Below, piece by piece: positions 1 to 9,085 of a stretch of 64,000 bases of DNA; the stretch's first letter is position 1; every line of letters begins with the position of its first letter. The notes under the pieces are model-generated. The model was not told where the DNA came from, ran no database searches, and was given only the letters and a program-made list of their open reading frames with translations. A program made the position numbers and the translations under genes. This stretch comes from Alg239-R122 sp041746135 (GTDB lineage: Bacteria > Pseudomonadota > Alphaproteobacteria > Sphingomonadales > Sphingomonadaceae), in NCBI GenBank assembly GCA_041746135.1, contig JBGTHQ010000003.1:1-64000 (forward strand), written 5' to 3'.

Positions 1-712
1 CGGATACGAGGACGTAGCGCCGGAAGAAAAGACCGCCCGCGTCGGCGCGGTGTTCTCCAACGTGGCGGCCAAATACGACATCATGAACGATGCCATGTCG
101 GGCGGCATGCACCGGCTGTGGAAGGACCGCTTCGTGCGCCGCGTGAAGCCGCAGCCGGGTGAGGCGGTGCTCGACATGGCGGGCGGCACGGGCGACATCG
201 CCTTCCGCATGGCCGAACGCGGCGCGGAAGTGACCGTGGCGGACATCAACCAGGACATGCTCGACGTCGGCATCGAGCGCGCACTGGAGCGCGGGCTGAC
301 CGGGCTGGGCTGGTCGTGCCAGAATGCCGAAACGCTCGCCTATCCCTCGCGCCAGTTCGATGCCTACACCATCGCCTTCGGCATCCGCAACGTGACCCGG
401 ATCGATGCCGCGCTGGCCGAGGCGTATCGCGTGCTGAAATACGGCGGGCGGTTCTTCTGCCTGGAATTCAGCACGGTGGAATGGCCCGGCTTCAAGGAAG
501 CCTACGATTTCTATTCCCACAAGCTCGTGCCCCAGATCGGCAAGGCGGTGGCGGGCGACGAGGACAGCTATCGCTATCTGGTCGAATCGATCCGCCGCTT
601 TCCCACGATGCCGCAGTTCGAGCGGATGATCGGTGCCGCCGGGTTCGAAAATACGCGGGTAGAGCCGATCATGGGCGGGCTGGTCGCCATCCATTCGGGG
701 TGGAAAATCTGA
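1..712 (+). CDS. ubiE: Ubiquinone biosynthesis C-methyltransferase UbiE (5' end outside window)
   Basis: SAM-dependent methyltransferase for the C-methylation step of ubiquinone (and menaquinone) synthesis. The frame is open from base 2, where it reads GYEDVAPEEKTARVGAVF in frame, so the GTG at 50 is internal and the true start lies upstream of the window. Seen: the conserved N-terminal FSNVAAKYDIMNDAMSGG, the SAM-binding LDMAGGTGD loop, and the family C-terminus GGLVAIHSGWKI. The stop at 710-712 is 2 nt before the ubiB start, so the two are probably cotranscribed. Only about 236 codons of the C-terminal part are present. Confidence 0.96.
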   Translation, partial: GYEDVAPEEKTARVGAVFSNVAAKYDIMNDAMSGGMHRLWKDRFVRRVKPQPGEAVLDMAGGTGDIAFRMAERGAEVTVADINQDMLDVGIERALERGLTGLGWSCQNAETLAYPSRQFDAYTIAFGIRNVTRIDAALAEAYRVLKYGGRFFCLEFSTVEWPGFKEAYDFYSHKLVPQIGKAVAGDEDSYRYLVESIRRFPTMPQFERMIGAAGFENTRVEPIMGGLVAIHSGWKI

Positions 713-714
713 CG

Positions 715-2271
715 GTGTCGCGCCCCATCACGCATATCTGGCGGCTTGGAAAATGGGCGCGCATCGCCGCGCGCCACGGGGCTCTGCGCGGCATCCGGAA
801 CGATCCCAACACGCCGGTGCCGGTCAAGCGGCTGATCGGCCTGTTCAGCGTGGGCACGCTGAGCTCGCGCGAGCCCGATTATGCCGGCGCGTTCCAGGCG
901 ATCGGCCCGGCGGCAATCAAGCTGGGCCAGACGCTGGCGACCCGGCCGGACTTGGTGGGCGAGGATGCGGCGCGCAATCTGCTGGGCCTGCAGGACAGCC
1001 TGCCGCCCGTCCCCTTCGATCAGATCGAGGCGGCGATCCAGAGCAGCTTCGACCAGCCGCTCGACACGCTGTTTCAGCGCATCGATCCGATCCCGGTGGG
1101 CGCGGCTTCGATCGCGCAAGTCCATCGCGCGATCACCACCGACGGGCGCGACGTGGCTATCAAGGTGCTGCGCCCCGGCATCCGCGAACGCTTCGCCCGC
1201 GACATCAAGACCTACGAATGGGCCGCGGCGCATCTGGAAGCCATGGGAACGGACGAGGTGCGTCGCCTGCGCCCCGCGCTCATCATCGCCAATTTCAAAC
1301 GCTGGACCAACCGCGAACTGGACCTGCGGCGCGAGGCGGCGAGCGCATCCGAACTCGCCGAAGCGATGCGCGGAACCGAACGCTACGCGATTCCCGACGT
1401 CGACTGGGATCGGACCAACGGTCGGGTGCTGACCATCGCGTGGATCGACGGTATCAAGATTTCCCGCACCGAGGACTTGATCGCGCAGGGCCACGACCTG
1501 CCCGATCTGGCCCAGCGGCTGGTGATCGCCTTTCTCAGGCAGGCGATCAGCCACGGCTATTTCCACGCCGACATGCACCAGGGGAATTTGTTCGTGAAAG
1601 CGGACGGAACGATCGCCGCGATCGATTTCGGGATCATGGGCCGGATCGACCGGCGCGCCCGGCAATGGCTGGCGGAAATCCTCTATGGCCTGACGACCGG
1701 CAATTACCGGCGTGTGGCGGAAATTCATTTCGAGGCGCAATACGTGCCCAGCCACCATTCGGTCGATGAATTCGCGACCGCGTTGCGCGCCGTGGGCGAA
1801 CCGATGCGCGGCAAGCCGGTGAGCGAGCTGTCCGTGGGCCAGATGCTCGATGGGCTGTTTGCGATCACCCGCGATTTCGACATGCAGACGCAGCCGCACC
1901 TGCTGCTGCTGCAAAAAACAATGGTGATGGTTGAGGGGATCGCGACGTCGCTCAATCCCGCCATCAACATGTGGGACGTTGCTGCGCCTTATGTGCGCAA
2001 TTGGATCCGCGGCGAATTGGGTCCCGAGGCTGCGGTCGCCGATCGCATCCATGACGATATCGATACTTTGCTCAAACTGCCCGACATGATCCGCCGCCTC
2101 GATGAACAAATTCCGCGCAAGGGCGGCGCACCCGAGGCTCCGCCGCTGCCCGAAGTCGAGCTGGTCTGGGACCGCAATCGCAAACAGGATGGCGGCGGTT
2201 TCTGGCGTTATGCGTTCACGGCAATGACATTCGCAGCGGCTGGCGCAGGTGCAATGTGGATGTGGGGTTGA
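715..2271 (+). CDS. ubiB: UbiB family atypical kinase, ubiquinone biosynthesis
   Basis: Membrane-associated protein-kinase-like ATPase needed for aerobic ubiquinone synthesis. The 518-residue length is normal for UbiB. Motifs in order: the KLGQ element in AAIKLGQTLATRPDLV, SIAQVHRA, the ATP-site lysine in VAIKVLRPG, the catalytic HADMHQGNL and the metal-binding AIDFGIMG. A hydrophobic C-terminal tail (FTAMTFAAAGAGAMWMW) is the expected membrane anchor. The GTG at 715 is chosen because it follows the ubiE stop by 2 nt and gives the family N-terminus SRPITHIWRL; the frame runs open far upstream inside ubiE. The stop overlaps the ATG of the next gene (TGATG). Confidence 0.95.
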   Translation: MSRPITHIWRLGKWARIAARHGALRGIRNDPNTPVPVKRLIGLFSVGTLSSREPDYAGAFQAIGPAAIKLGQTLATRPDLVGEDAARNLLGLQDSLPPVPFDQIEAAIQSSFDQPLDTLFQRIDPIPVGAASIAQVHRAITTDGRDVAIKVLRPGIRERFARDIKTYEWAAAHLEAMGTDEVRRLRPALIIANFKRWTNRELDLRREAASASELAEAMRGTERYAIPDVDWDRTNGRVLTIAWIDGIKISRTEDLIAQGHDLPDLAQRLVIAFLRQAISHGYFHADMHQGNLFVKADGTIAAIDFGIMGRIDRRARQWLAEILYGLTTGNYRRVAEIHFEAQYVPSHHSVDEFATALRAVGEPMRGKPVSELSVGQMLDGLFAITRDFDMQTQPHLLLLQKTMVMVEGIATSLNPAINMWDVAAPYVRNWIRGELGPEAAVADRIHDDIDTLLKLPDMIRRLDEQIPRKGGAPEAPPLPEVELVWDRNRKQDGGGFWRYAFTAMTFAAAGAGAMWMWG

Positions 2272-2723
2272 TGGCACGGCCTGTCTTAGGGAGCTTTTTT
2301 GCATCAATTGCCACAGGGGCAACCGGAAGTGTTATGCTTTCCTTGGGACTGCATCCGGGCAGCTTTTACCTGACATTGCCATCCGCTGAAGGCGCCATGT
2401 TACACCTTGTTATCTATATTTTGATAGGGATAATCGGCGGCATATGCATTGTCTGGCCGGTATGCGTTGCTGCACTTTATTTTATGTTCAATATCAGGGA
2501 TCGTGATCGACGCTTTCGCTCGATGACAAGCTGGGCATTTTGCGGCGGCGCGTTCGGTGCGGTTGCAATGCTCGGATTTTCATATGTTTTAGGATTGGGG
2601 ACAGACTTTATATTTTCCATCGCCATAACAGGAACCTTACTGGGCGCGATATGCGGTGCGATATGCTGGCTTTTTTCAGGGAGCAAGAACGTCAATTCGT
2701 CCGTTTACGCCGATAGCGAATGA
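2271..2723 (+). CDS. Small membrane protein of unknown function
   Basis: 150 residues with about four hydrophobic segments: FFASIATGATGSVMLSLGL, LVIYILIGIIGGICIVWPV, WAFCGGAFGAVAMLGFSYVL and FSIAITGTLLGAICGAICWL. I recognise no family. The ATG at 2271 overlaps the ubiB TGA, implying translational coupling; an in-frame ATG at 2256 inside ubiB is less likely. Base composition is lower in GC (about 45% in the line counted by hand) than ubiB, and the gene sits inside the usually compact ubiE-ubiB-coaBC-dut run, so it may be acquired. Its 3' end overlaps the oppositely oriented next gene by 48 bp. Confidence 0.6.
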   Translation: MARPVLGSFFASIATGATGSVMLSLGLHPGSFYLTLPSAEGAMLHLVIYILIGIIGGICIVWPVCVAALYFMFNIRDRDRRFRSMTSWAFCGGAFGAVAMLGFSYVLGLGTDFIFSIAITGTLLGAICGAICWLFSGSKNVNSSVYADSE

Positions 2724-3179
2724 ACCTTCACCTTCCCCGTACATTGTATCATCAATTTTTCGGCTTGGTTCTGGAGTATCCTTCAGCGCGAAAAATTCTT
2801 GGTAAACTATTCGGTATTTCTGTCCTTTGGGCAGAGTTTCGGCGGGAAGTTTAATGTCATAATCGCACCGCTCTTCTCCATATGTCACGGGAAAGTTACC
2901 GCTAAATGCGCATTCGCCGGATATATTCTTGCGCAATTCAATCTGCCAATAACCATGCGAACCGCTAAAAACAGTCATGCTTGTGAAACCTTTTCCATCA
3001 TCGTTCCAGCCGAAAGGCTGCCCGAAAAACCCTCTATCTCGGGCGTGGAAAACCATTTTGCCTTTTTCAAGCTGTGCAATGATTTCATATGGCGGGGGCT
3101 GACAGCTGCCGAGAAGCAACACGGCCGGAACCATAATGAACTTCTGAAAAGAGGTAGTCTTTTTGCCGGACATATGCAC
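2676..3179 (-). CDS. Putative lipoprotein of unknown function
   Basis: 167 residues with a lipoprotein signal: basic start, hydrophobic stretch, then VLLLGSC with the lipobox cysteine at residue 26. It is therefore predicted to be exported and lipidated. The rest has no motif I recognise; several Phe/Gly/Asp turns suggest a small beta-rich domain. The ATG at 3173 is an equally possible start. It is convergent with and overlaps the preceding gene by 48 bp, and its GC is low compared with coaBC. Because it opposes ubiB transcription, coaBC downstream must have its own promoter in 3180-3312. Confidence 0.6.
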   Translation of the reverse strand: MHMSGKKTTSFQKFIMVPAVLLLGSCQPPPYEIIAQLEKGKMVFHARDRGFFGQPFGWNDDGKGFTSMTVFSGSHGYWQIELRKNISGECAFSGNFPVTYGEERCDYDIKLPAETLPKGQKYRIVYQEFFALKDTPEPSRKIDDTMYGEGEGSFAIGVNGRIDVLAP

Positions 3180-3312
3180 AGTCTAGCGGATCAATTGAAA
3201 TTTTCCAGACGGATATGGCGTCCCCGGGTTTTTCGGGCGGGAGAGATATATATCCCTATCTGCTTTCGCCATCTAACTGGACTCTGGCGGCACGGCGAGG
3301 CAAAAGCGCCTT

Positions 3313-4560
3313 ATGACCACACCCCAAAACATCACCCTGATCATCGGCGGCGGCATCGCGGCGTATAAATCCTGTGAACTTATTCGCCTGATCCGCAAGG
3401 CCGGCATGACGGTGCGCTGCGTGCTGACCGATGGTGGCGCGCATTTCGTGACGCCGATGACGCTGGCGGCGTTGAGCGAGAATGAAGTGTTCACGACGCT
3501 TTGGGATCTGAAAAACGAAACCGAAATGGGGCATATCCAGCTGAGCCGCGAGGCCGACCTGATCGTGGTGTGTCCGGCCACCGCCGACTTGCTCGCCAAA
3601 ATGGCTGCGGGCATATCCGATAGTCTGGCTACCACTTTGCTGCTCGCCACCGATACGCCGGTAATGGCCGTGCCCGCGATGAACGTGCGCATGTGGAGCC
3701 ATGATGCGACGCGGCGTAACGTGGCGCAGCTGCGCAAGGACGGCATCCACGTGATGCAGCCCGACAGCGGCGAAATGGCATGCGGCGAATATGGCGAGGG
3801 ACGCTTGCCCGAACCCGGCGCCGTCTTCGCCGAGATAGTGAATCATCTGAGTGCGGAAAACCCGCTCAAAGGCCAGCCGGCTTTTGCCGATGACGAACAT
3901 CGTCCGCTCTATGGCAAGCATGTGCTCGTGACGGCAGGGCCGACCCACGAACCGATCGATCCGGTGCGCTATATCGGCAACCGGTCGAGCGGACGGCAGG
4001 GGTTTACGATTGCCGCCGCCGCTGCGGTCATGGGCGCCGAAGTGACTTTGGTCGCAGGGCCTGTGCATTTGGGTACGCCCGCCGGTGTGACCCGCATCGA
4101 CGTGCAGACGGCCCGCGAAATGCAGGCGGCGGTGGAAGAAGCTCTGCCCGCCGATGTCGCGATTATGGTCGCCGCCGTTGCCGACTGGCGCGCGGCCGAT
4201 AGCGCGGAGCAGAAAATGAAAAAATCCGGCAAGGGACCGGCGCCGCTCGCGTTGACCGAGAATCCCGACATATTGGCGGGACTGGCGCGTCATGAAAACC
4301 GCCCAGGACTGCTGATCGGCTTTGCCGCGGAAACCGAAAACATCATCGACCATGCGCAGGCGAAACTCGCCCGCAAAAACTGCGACTGGATCGTCGCGAA
4401 CGATGTATCGGGCGGTATCGAAGGCAGCGTTATGGGCGGTAAAGACAACACGGTGCACATCGTGACGGCAGACGGCGTCGATAGCTGGGATAGCTTGCCC
4501 AAACATGATGTGGCCCGCAGACTGGTGGAGAAAATCGCGCGTGAAATTTCCGGAAATTGA
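3313..4560 (+). CDS. coaBC: Bifunctional phosphopantothenoylcysteine decarboxylase / phosphopantothenate-cysteine ligase
   Basis: Makes 4'-phosphopantetheine from phosphopantothenate and cysteine in coenzyme A synthesis. The N-terminal CoaC flavodoxin-like domain (about residues 1-185) shows GGGIAAYKSCELIR and the PAMNVRMW motif. The C-terminal CoaB domain shows VLVTAGPTHEPIDPVRYIGNRSSG and the nucleotide-binding KMKKSGKGPAPLALTENPDI. 415 residues is typical. It overlaps the dut start by 20 nt. Transcription presumably begins in the 133-bp gap upstream, since the previous gene points the other way. Confidence 0.96.
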   Translation: MTTPQNITLIIGGGIAAYKSCELIRLIRKAGMTVRCVLTDGGAHFVTPMTLAALSENEVFTTLWDLKNETEMGHIQLSREADLIVVCPATADLLAKMAAGISDSLATTLLLATDTPVMAVPAMNVRMWSHDATRRNVAQLRKDGIHVMQPDSGEMACGEYGEGRLPEPGAVFAEIVNHLSAENPLKGQPAFADDEHRPLYGKHVLVTAGPTHEPIDPVRYIGNRSSGRQGFTIAAAAAVMGAEVTLVAGPVHLGTPAGVTRIDVQTAREMQAAVEEALPADVAIMVAAVADWRAADSAEQKMKKSGKGPAPLALTENPDILAGLARHENRPGLLIGFAAETENIIDHAQAKLARKNCDWIVANDVSGGIEGSVMGGKDNTVHIVTADGVDSWDSLPKHDVARRLVEKIAREISGN

Positions 4561-4990
4561 TATCCAGCTCAAACGGCTGGAAAATGGCGCGGATTTGCCG
4601 GTACCCGAATATGAGACGCAGGGATCAGCCGGTATGGATATTCGCTCTGCTGCTGCCATGACGATTGCACCCGGACACCGTGCGCTCGTGCCGACCGGTT
4701 TTGCCATGGCGATACCGGAGGGATATGAAGTGCAGGTGCGTCCGCGTTCGGGGCTCGCGCTCAAAAAGGGGATCAGTCTGCCCAATACACCGGGTACGAT
4801 TGACAGCGACTATCGGGGCGAGCTGGGCGTTATCCTGATCAACCATGGCAGAGACGATTTCGTTATCGAACGCGGCGACCGCATCGCGCAGATAGTAGCG
4901 GCGCCAGTGCAACGTGCGAAAATGGTCTTGGTCGAACAACTGGACGACACGGCGCGTGGTGCGGGCGGTTTCGGGTCGACCGGAATTTGA
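4541..4990 (+). CDS. dut: Deoxyuridine 5'-triphosphate nucleotidohydrolase
   Basis: Homotrimeric dUTPase that hydrolyses dUTP to dUMP. All five family motifs are present: GSAGMDIRS, RPRSGLALKKGIS, the active-site block NTPGTIDSDYRGELGV, ERGDRIAQIV, and the C-terminal P-loop-like RGAGGFGSTG. The GTG at 4541 gives a 149-residue protein of normal length starting VKFPEIDIQLKRL; the upstream extension lies inside coaBC and is not conserved-looking. A strong hairpin terminator follows within 20 nt. Confidence 0.95.
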   Translation: MKFPEIDIQLKRLENGADLPVPEYETQGSAGMDIRSAAAMTIAPGHRALVPTGFAMAIPEGYEVQVRPRSGLALKKGISLPNTPGTIDSDYRGELGVILINHGRDDFVIERGDRIAQIVAAPVQRAKMVLVEQLDDTARGAGGFGSTGI

Positions 4991-5007
4991 CCCCCTACAC
5001 ACTTAAA

Positions 5008-5041
5008 CGCCGCCCCCGAGCGAGATGTCGGGGGCGGCGCT
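5008..5041 (+). terminator. Rho-independent-type terminator after dut
   Basis: A GC-rich perfect hairpin, CGCCGCCCCCGA / TCGGGGGCGGCG, with a short loop starts 17 nt after the dut stop and is followed by TGTTCTTATC. It closes the coaBC-dut unit. It may also help stop the convergent lipoprotein gene that ends at 5077. Confidence 0.8.
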
Positions 5042-5076
5042 GTTCTTATCAGAAGTCAAAACTGTTAAATGACCAG

Positions 5077-5778
5077 TTAGTTAATGCGTCGTACTTTTGT
5101 TTCTTCGGGTGCGATCGAAATCCGGACCGTTTCGCCCGAATCTCCAGGGAAATCGGTAAAAATCGCTTCAACCAGATTCGGCACGAGATAGGGCAGACGT
5201 TTGCTGCGCGACATGGCTTCGGCCTTGCCCTCGAACAAACGCTGACCATCGGCATTGCGATCGATCTGCATGTCGAGCTCACTGGTATAGACGGTAATCT
5301 CATCCAAACCGTTATCGCCGAAGAAGAACGGGTCATGGAAACCGAAGCGATAGAGACCGCGGCGATAGAAACCGTGCCCGCCATAATAACCGCGATGTCC
5401 ATAAAAGCCGCGGCCATAGCCGGCATAGAAAGGGTCGTAAAAGCCGGTCCGACGATATTTGGTCTGGCCGTTATTGACGTCATAGGCAAAACTGACGGTC
5501 AGGTCGGCGCTTTGCGGGCTGGCGGCGGGAACGTAACCCAGCCGCATCATCTGGCTTTCGACAAGCCGCGCATATTGCGCGAATTCAAGCCCGCCCTGCA
5601 ATTGCGGATCGGATGAGGTGACCGTAAAGCTCTGTCCCGTCGGCGCGGGCAGTTGCTGGAAACGGGTGACTTCTGATTTGAAAGGGGTCGCACAGGCACC
5701 GAGCGACAGCAGCAAAAGCGGCACGGAAACCAACGACAGCTGGCGCAACGCGCGGGTGGATTTGAGGTTTTTCATCAT
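5077..5778 (-). CDS. DUF4136-type lipoprotein
   Basis: 233-residue exported lipoprotein. The signal ends in LLSLGAC with the lipidated cysteine at residue 29. The body resembles DUF4136 proteins: FKSEVTRFQQLPAP near the start and DMQIDRNADGQRLFEGKAEA in the C-terminal half. A Tyr/Gly/His/Phe-rich, low-complexity stretch lies in the middle (about 5330-5460). The ATG at 5778 is chosen over the upstream GTG at 5796 because AGGAG sits about 7 nt before it. Function unknown; outer-membrane or periplasmic location inferred from the signal. It is a single gene with its own upstream gap. Confidence 0.75.
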   Translation of the reverse strand: MMKNLKSTRALRQLSLVSVPLLLLSLGACATPFKSEVTRFQQLPAPTGQSFTVTSSDPQLQGGLEFAQYARLVESQMMRLGYVPAASPQSADLTVSFAYDVNNGQTKYRRTGFYDPFYAGYGRGFYGHRGYYGGHGFYRRGLYRFGFHDPFFFGDNGLDEITVYTSELDMQIDRNADGQRLFEGKAEAMSRSKRLPYLVPNLVEAIFTDFPGDSGETVRISIAPEETKVRRIN

Positions 5779-5877
5779 GCGACTCCTATAGCTCACAATG
5801 TGGCAATATATTTTAATGTATAAAAGTTTCGCGCTGAACGTGCGTTGAACGGTTGCACAGTTGCCACGAAGCGTTAC

Positions 5878-6870
5878 TCAGCGTAACAAACCCAGTGCCT
5901 TGTAAGCCCCGTCTACCTTGGGCTGGGCCAGCTGTCTCGCTTTCGCTGCGCCCTTGTCGAGGATCGCATCCAGTTGCTCGGTATCTTCTTTTAAAGCCGT
6001 AAACCGTTCGCGGATCGGCCGCAACGTGTCGATCAGCAGGTCCGCGAGAACAGGTTTGAACTGCCCGAACCCGGTACCGGCATGCTCGTTGAGCACCGCC
6101 TGCGGCGTCATGTCGCGCACGGCGGCGTAGATGCCGACAAGATTGCGGGCCTCGGGGCGTTCGGCCAGTTCATCCATAGCATCGGGCAAGGATTCAGCAT
6201 CGGTTTTCGCCTTGCGGATTTTCTGCGCGATCGTGTCGTCATCATCGGTCAGATTGATACGGCTCATCTCGCTGGGGTCCGATTTGGACATTTTCGCGGC
6301 CCCATTGCGCAGGCTCATGACCCGCGCCGCCGGTCCCTCGATAATCGGGTCGGGCAGGGTGAACAGGTCAGTATCGTAATCGCCGTTGAATTTTGCCGCG
6401 ATATCGCGCGCCAGTTCCAGATGCTGTTTCTGGTCCTCGCCCACCGGCACGTGTGTCGCGCCGTAAATCAGCACGTCGGCGGCCTGCAACACGGGATAGG
6501 CGAACAGGCCGACGCTTGCGCCTTCGCGATTCTTGCCCGATTTCTCCTTGAATTGCGTCATGCGGTTGAGCCAGCCGATCCGCGCGGTGCAGAAAAGCAG
6601 CCAGGCCAGCTCGGCATGGCCGGGGACACGCGCCTGGTTGAAGAGGGTTGCCTTGTCGGGATCAACCCCTGCCGCAATCAGCGCCGCCGCCATCTCGCGG
6701 CTGTTATTGCTGAGCTCGACCGGATCGTTATAGACGGTAATCGCGTGCAGATCGGCAAGGAAGAACAGGCATTCCATCTCGTCCTGCATCGCCACCCATT
6801 TCTTGATCGCGCCCAGATAATTGCCAAGATGGAGATTGCCGGTCGGCTGAATGCCGGAAACTACGCGCAT
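5878..6870 (-). CDS. trpS: Tryptophanyl-tRNA synthetase
   Basis: Class I aminoacyl-tRNA synthetase charging tRNA-Trp. The 330-residue product starts MRVVSGIQPTGNLHLGNY, which contains the HIGH-type signature (HLGN), and carries KMSKSD around residue 195. The C-terminus GAYKALGLLR is family-like. The start at 6870 is chosen because the earlier frame opening adds 36 residues with no family similarity. It lies 17 nt after murJ, so secB-murJ-trpS probably form one transcript. Confidence 0.96.
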   Translation of the reverse strand: MRVVSGIQPTGNLHLGNYLGAIKKWVAMQDEMECLFFLADLHAITVYNDPVELSNNSREMAAALIAAGVDPDKATLFNQARVPGHAELAWLLFCTARIGWLNRMTQFKEKSGKNREGASVGLFAYPVLQAADVLIYGATHVPVGEDQKQHLELARDIAAKFNGDYDTDLFTLPDPIIEGPAARVMSLRNGAAKMSKSDPSEMSRINLTDDDDTIAQKIRKAKTDAESLPDAMDELAERPEARNLVGIYAAVRDMTPQAVLNEHAGTGFGQFKPVLADLLIDTLRPIRERFTALKEDTEQLDAILDKGAAKARQLAQPKVDGAYKALGLLR

Positions 6871-6887
6871 GACGAAGACTTTCTGTA

Positions 6888-8459
6888 TTACCGCTTCAGC
6901 AGTTGTTTGAGTTCGCTGAACCGGTACGCCCGGAATACGAACGATGCCAGCGCATATATGATGGCACCGCCACCGCACAGCAGCATCAGCGCCAAGATAC
7001 GATCAATCACGCCCCCTGTCAGATAAGGATCGACGAACGGATTTGCCAGCCAGAGCGCAAGCCCCATCACGACACCGGCAGCCAGGATGCGCAGGCTTTT
7101 GCCCAGCAATCGCGTATCGAGCGACAAATGCCCGCGCCGGTGCAGGATGAAATAGAGCAGGAATACGTTAACCCAAGCCGCCGCCGCGGTAGAGAGCGCC
7201 AGACCGACTACACCCAGTTCCCAGATCAGCATGAGATTGAGGCCCAAATTGACCAGCATCGATACGATCGCGATCCGCACCGGCGTTTTGGTATCTTCGC
7301 GCGCGTAAAAACCCGGTGTGAGTATCTTGATGAACACATAGGCCGGAACGCCGAGCGCAAAGGCGGCCAGCGCATTGGCGGTGCCGATAGTATCGGCGGC
7401 GGTAAACGCGCCGTGCTGCAACACGCCGCGAATAAGCGGGGTCGAAGAAATCGCCAGCGCAATCGCTGCGGGCAATGCAAAGAAAAGCGACAATTCCAGC
7501 GCGCGGTTCTGCGTCGTTTGCGCTGCGCTGGCGTCTTTCGCGCTAATTTGCCGCGACAGGGCCGGCAATATTGCGGTGCCAATACCGATCCCCAATATGC
7601 CAAGCGGCAACTGATTGAGGCGGTCGGCATAGTAGAGCCACGAGATCGATGAGCCGGGCAGGAAGCGCGCGGCCAGCGAAGTAGATACCAGCAGATTGAA
7701 TTGAATTGCGCCTTGACCGATCGCGGCCGGCCCCATGAGCCACAGCATCCGTTTGACACCCGGCGACAGGCGCGGCAGGCCGATGCGGAGCACGACGCCG
7801 GCACGGCGGCACGAGACAATCAGCCATGCCAGTTGCATCATGCCCGACACGGTGACGGCGATCGACTGGCTGATCGCGGTTTCGACCGTGTTGTCGCCGC
7901 GAAAGAACAAAAGCGCGGTGATCATGCAAATGTTGAGCAATATCGGCGCGGCAGCATTCACCCAGAACCGGTCGAACGAATTGAGGATGCCGCCAAGCAG
8001 CGAAACGATCGAAATTAGCGCCAGATAGGGCAGGGTGATCCGCGTCATATAGACGGTGAGCGTGTATTTTTCCGGGCCACCATCTGGAAAGCCGCCGGTC
8101 ATCGCCGATACGAGCGGTGCAGCCAACAGCATCATGATGCCGGTAAAGACGATCAGGAACGGCATCATCACCGACAATACATGGCTGGCAAATTCGATCG
8201 CGGCGGCGCGGCCGCTTTCGGCCTGCTTGATTTCCGCTTCGGTCATGCGCCGATTGAACATCGGCACGAAAACGGCGGAAAAAGCGCCTTCGGCAAACAG
8301 CGCGCGGAAAAGGTTGGGAATGCGAAAGGCGATCAGAAACGCATCGGAAGCAAGGCCAGCACCAATATAGCTAGCCATTAGTGTATCGCGCACCAGTCCC
8401 ATTACGCGGCTGACCAGCGTGAGCGCCCCGATCGTCATAGAGTTTTTTAGCAGGCTCAT
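6888..8459 (-). CDS. murJ: Lipid II flippase MurJ (MviN)
   Basis: Inner-membrane flippase of the MOP superfamily that moves lipid II to the periplasmic face. The 523 residues are almost wholly hydrophobic segments (about 14 predicted). The N-terminus LLKNSMTIGALTLVSRVMG and the downstream ALFAEGAFSAVFVPMFN are classic MurJ signatures. It sits between secB and trpS in the same orientation. Confidence 0.95.
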   Translation of the reverse strand: MSLLKNSMTIGALTLVSRVMGLVRDTLMASYIGAGLASDAFLIAFRIPNLFRALFAEGAFSAVFVPMFNRRMTEAEIKQAESGRAAAIEFASHVLSVMMPFLIVFTGIMMLLAAPLVSAMTGGFPDGGPEKYTLTVYMTRITLPYLALISIVSLLGGILNSFDRFWVNAAAPILLNICMITALLFFRGDNTVETAISQSIAVTVSGMMQLAWLIVSCRRAGVVLRIGLPRLSPGVKRMLWLMGPAAIGQGAIQFNLLVSTSLAARFLPGSSISWLYYADRLNQLPLGILGIGIGTAILPALSRQISAKDASAAQTTQNRALELSLFFALPAAIALAISSTPLIRGVLQHGAFTAADTIGTANALAAFALGVPAYVFIKILTPGFYAREDTKTPVRIAIVSMLVNLGLNLMLIWELGVVGLALSTAAAAWVNVFLLYFILHRRGHLSLDTRLLGKSLRILAAGVVMGLALWLANPFVDPYLTGGVIDRILALMLLCGGGAIIYALASFVFRAYRFSELKQLLKR

Positions 8460-8572
8460 ACGAGCGAGGGCCGGATAGACAGCGCCCGTTTTGATCCTAT
8501 CGGCGGAATTTTCGCACTATACATACTCACCCCGCCGACAGGTTTTACGAACTGACCGGTATTTCCGACTGT

Positions 8573-9085
8573 TTATGCAGCGCCTTCGGGCTGCACACCG
8601 CCGGCATTCTGACTTTGCGCCAGCTGCTGGATATAAAGCGCATTGAAATCCATCGGTTCGAGCATCAGCGGTGGGAAGCCGGCGTCGCGAACGGCATCGG
8701 CCAGTATACGGCGGGCGAACGGGAAAATGATACGCGGCGCTTCCCCAAACAGAAACGGGTGCTGCTGTTCTTCGGGAACATTGCGCATGCCGATCATAGC
8801 GGCATAGGCAAGCTCGACAATGAAAGCCGTACCCTTGTCGGCCTTGGCCGTCACGGTGATCTTCAATTCGACCTCGTGCATATCCTCGCCGAACGCACGC
8901 GATCCGATGTTGAACTGCACGTCGATCTGCGGCTGTTCTTCCCATTGGAAACTGTCGGGCGCATTGGGATTTTCAACGGACATATCTTTTATATATTGCG
9001 ACAATATTCCCACAGAGGGGGTGGTGTCGGTTCCATTTTGCGCTTGGGCGCCGGCGTCTATATTGCCATCATTCTGTTCGGCCAT
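8573..9085 (-). CDS. secB: Protein-export chaperone SecB
   Basis: Tetrameric cytosolic chaperone delivering preproteins to SecA. 170 residues with the SecB core: SQYIKDMSVENPNAPDSF, then VELKITVTAKADKGTAFIVE, and APRIIFPFARRILADAVRDAGFPPL. The N-terminal 20 residues and the C-terminal tail (SQNAGGVQPEGAA) are the usual disordered extensions. The ATG at 9085 is preferred to the upstream in-frame start because MAEQNDGN... fits alphaproteobacterial SecB. It diverges from the Tim44-like gene across a 348-bp gap. Confidence 0.95.
   Translation of the reverse strand: MAEQNDGNIDAGAQAQNGTDTTPSVGILSQYIKDMSVENPNAPDSFQWEEQPQIDVQFNIGSRAFGEDMHEVELKITVTAKADKGTAFIVELAYAAMIGMRNVPEEQQHPFLFGEAPRIIFPFARRILADAVRDAGFPPLMLEPMDFNALYIQQLAQSQNAGGVQPEGAA

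Noticed and set aside
574..2322. Long open frame antisense to ubiE/ubiB
   Set aside because: It mirrors the high-GC codon pattern of ubiB on the other strand, has no recognisable domain, and ubiB is unambiguous.
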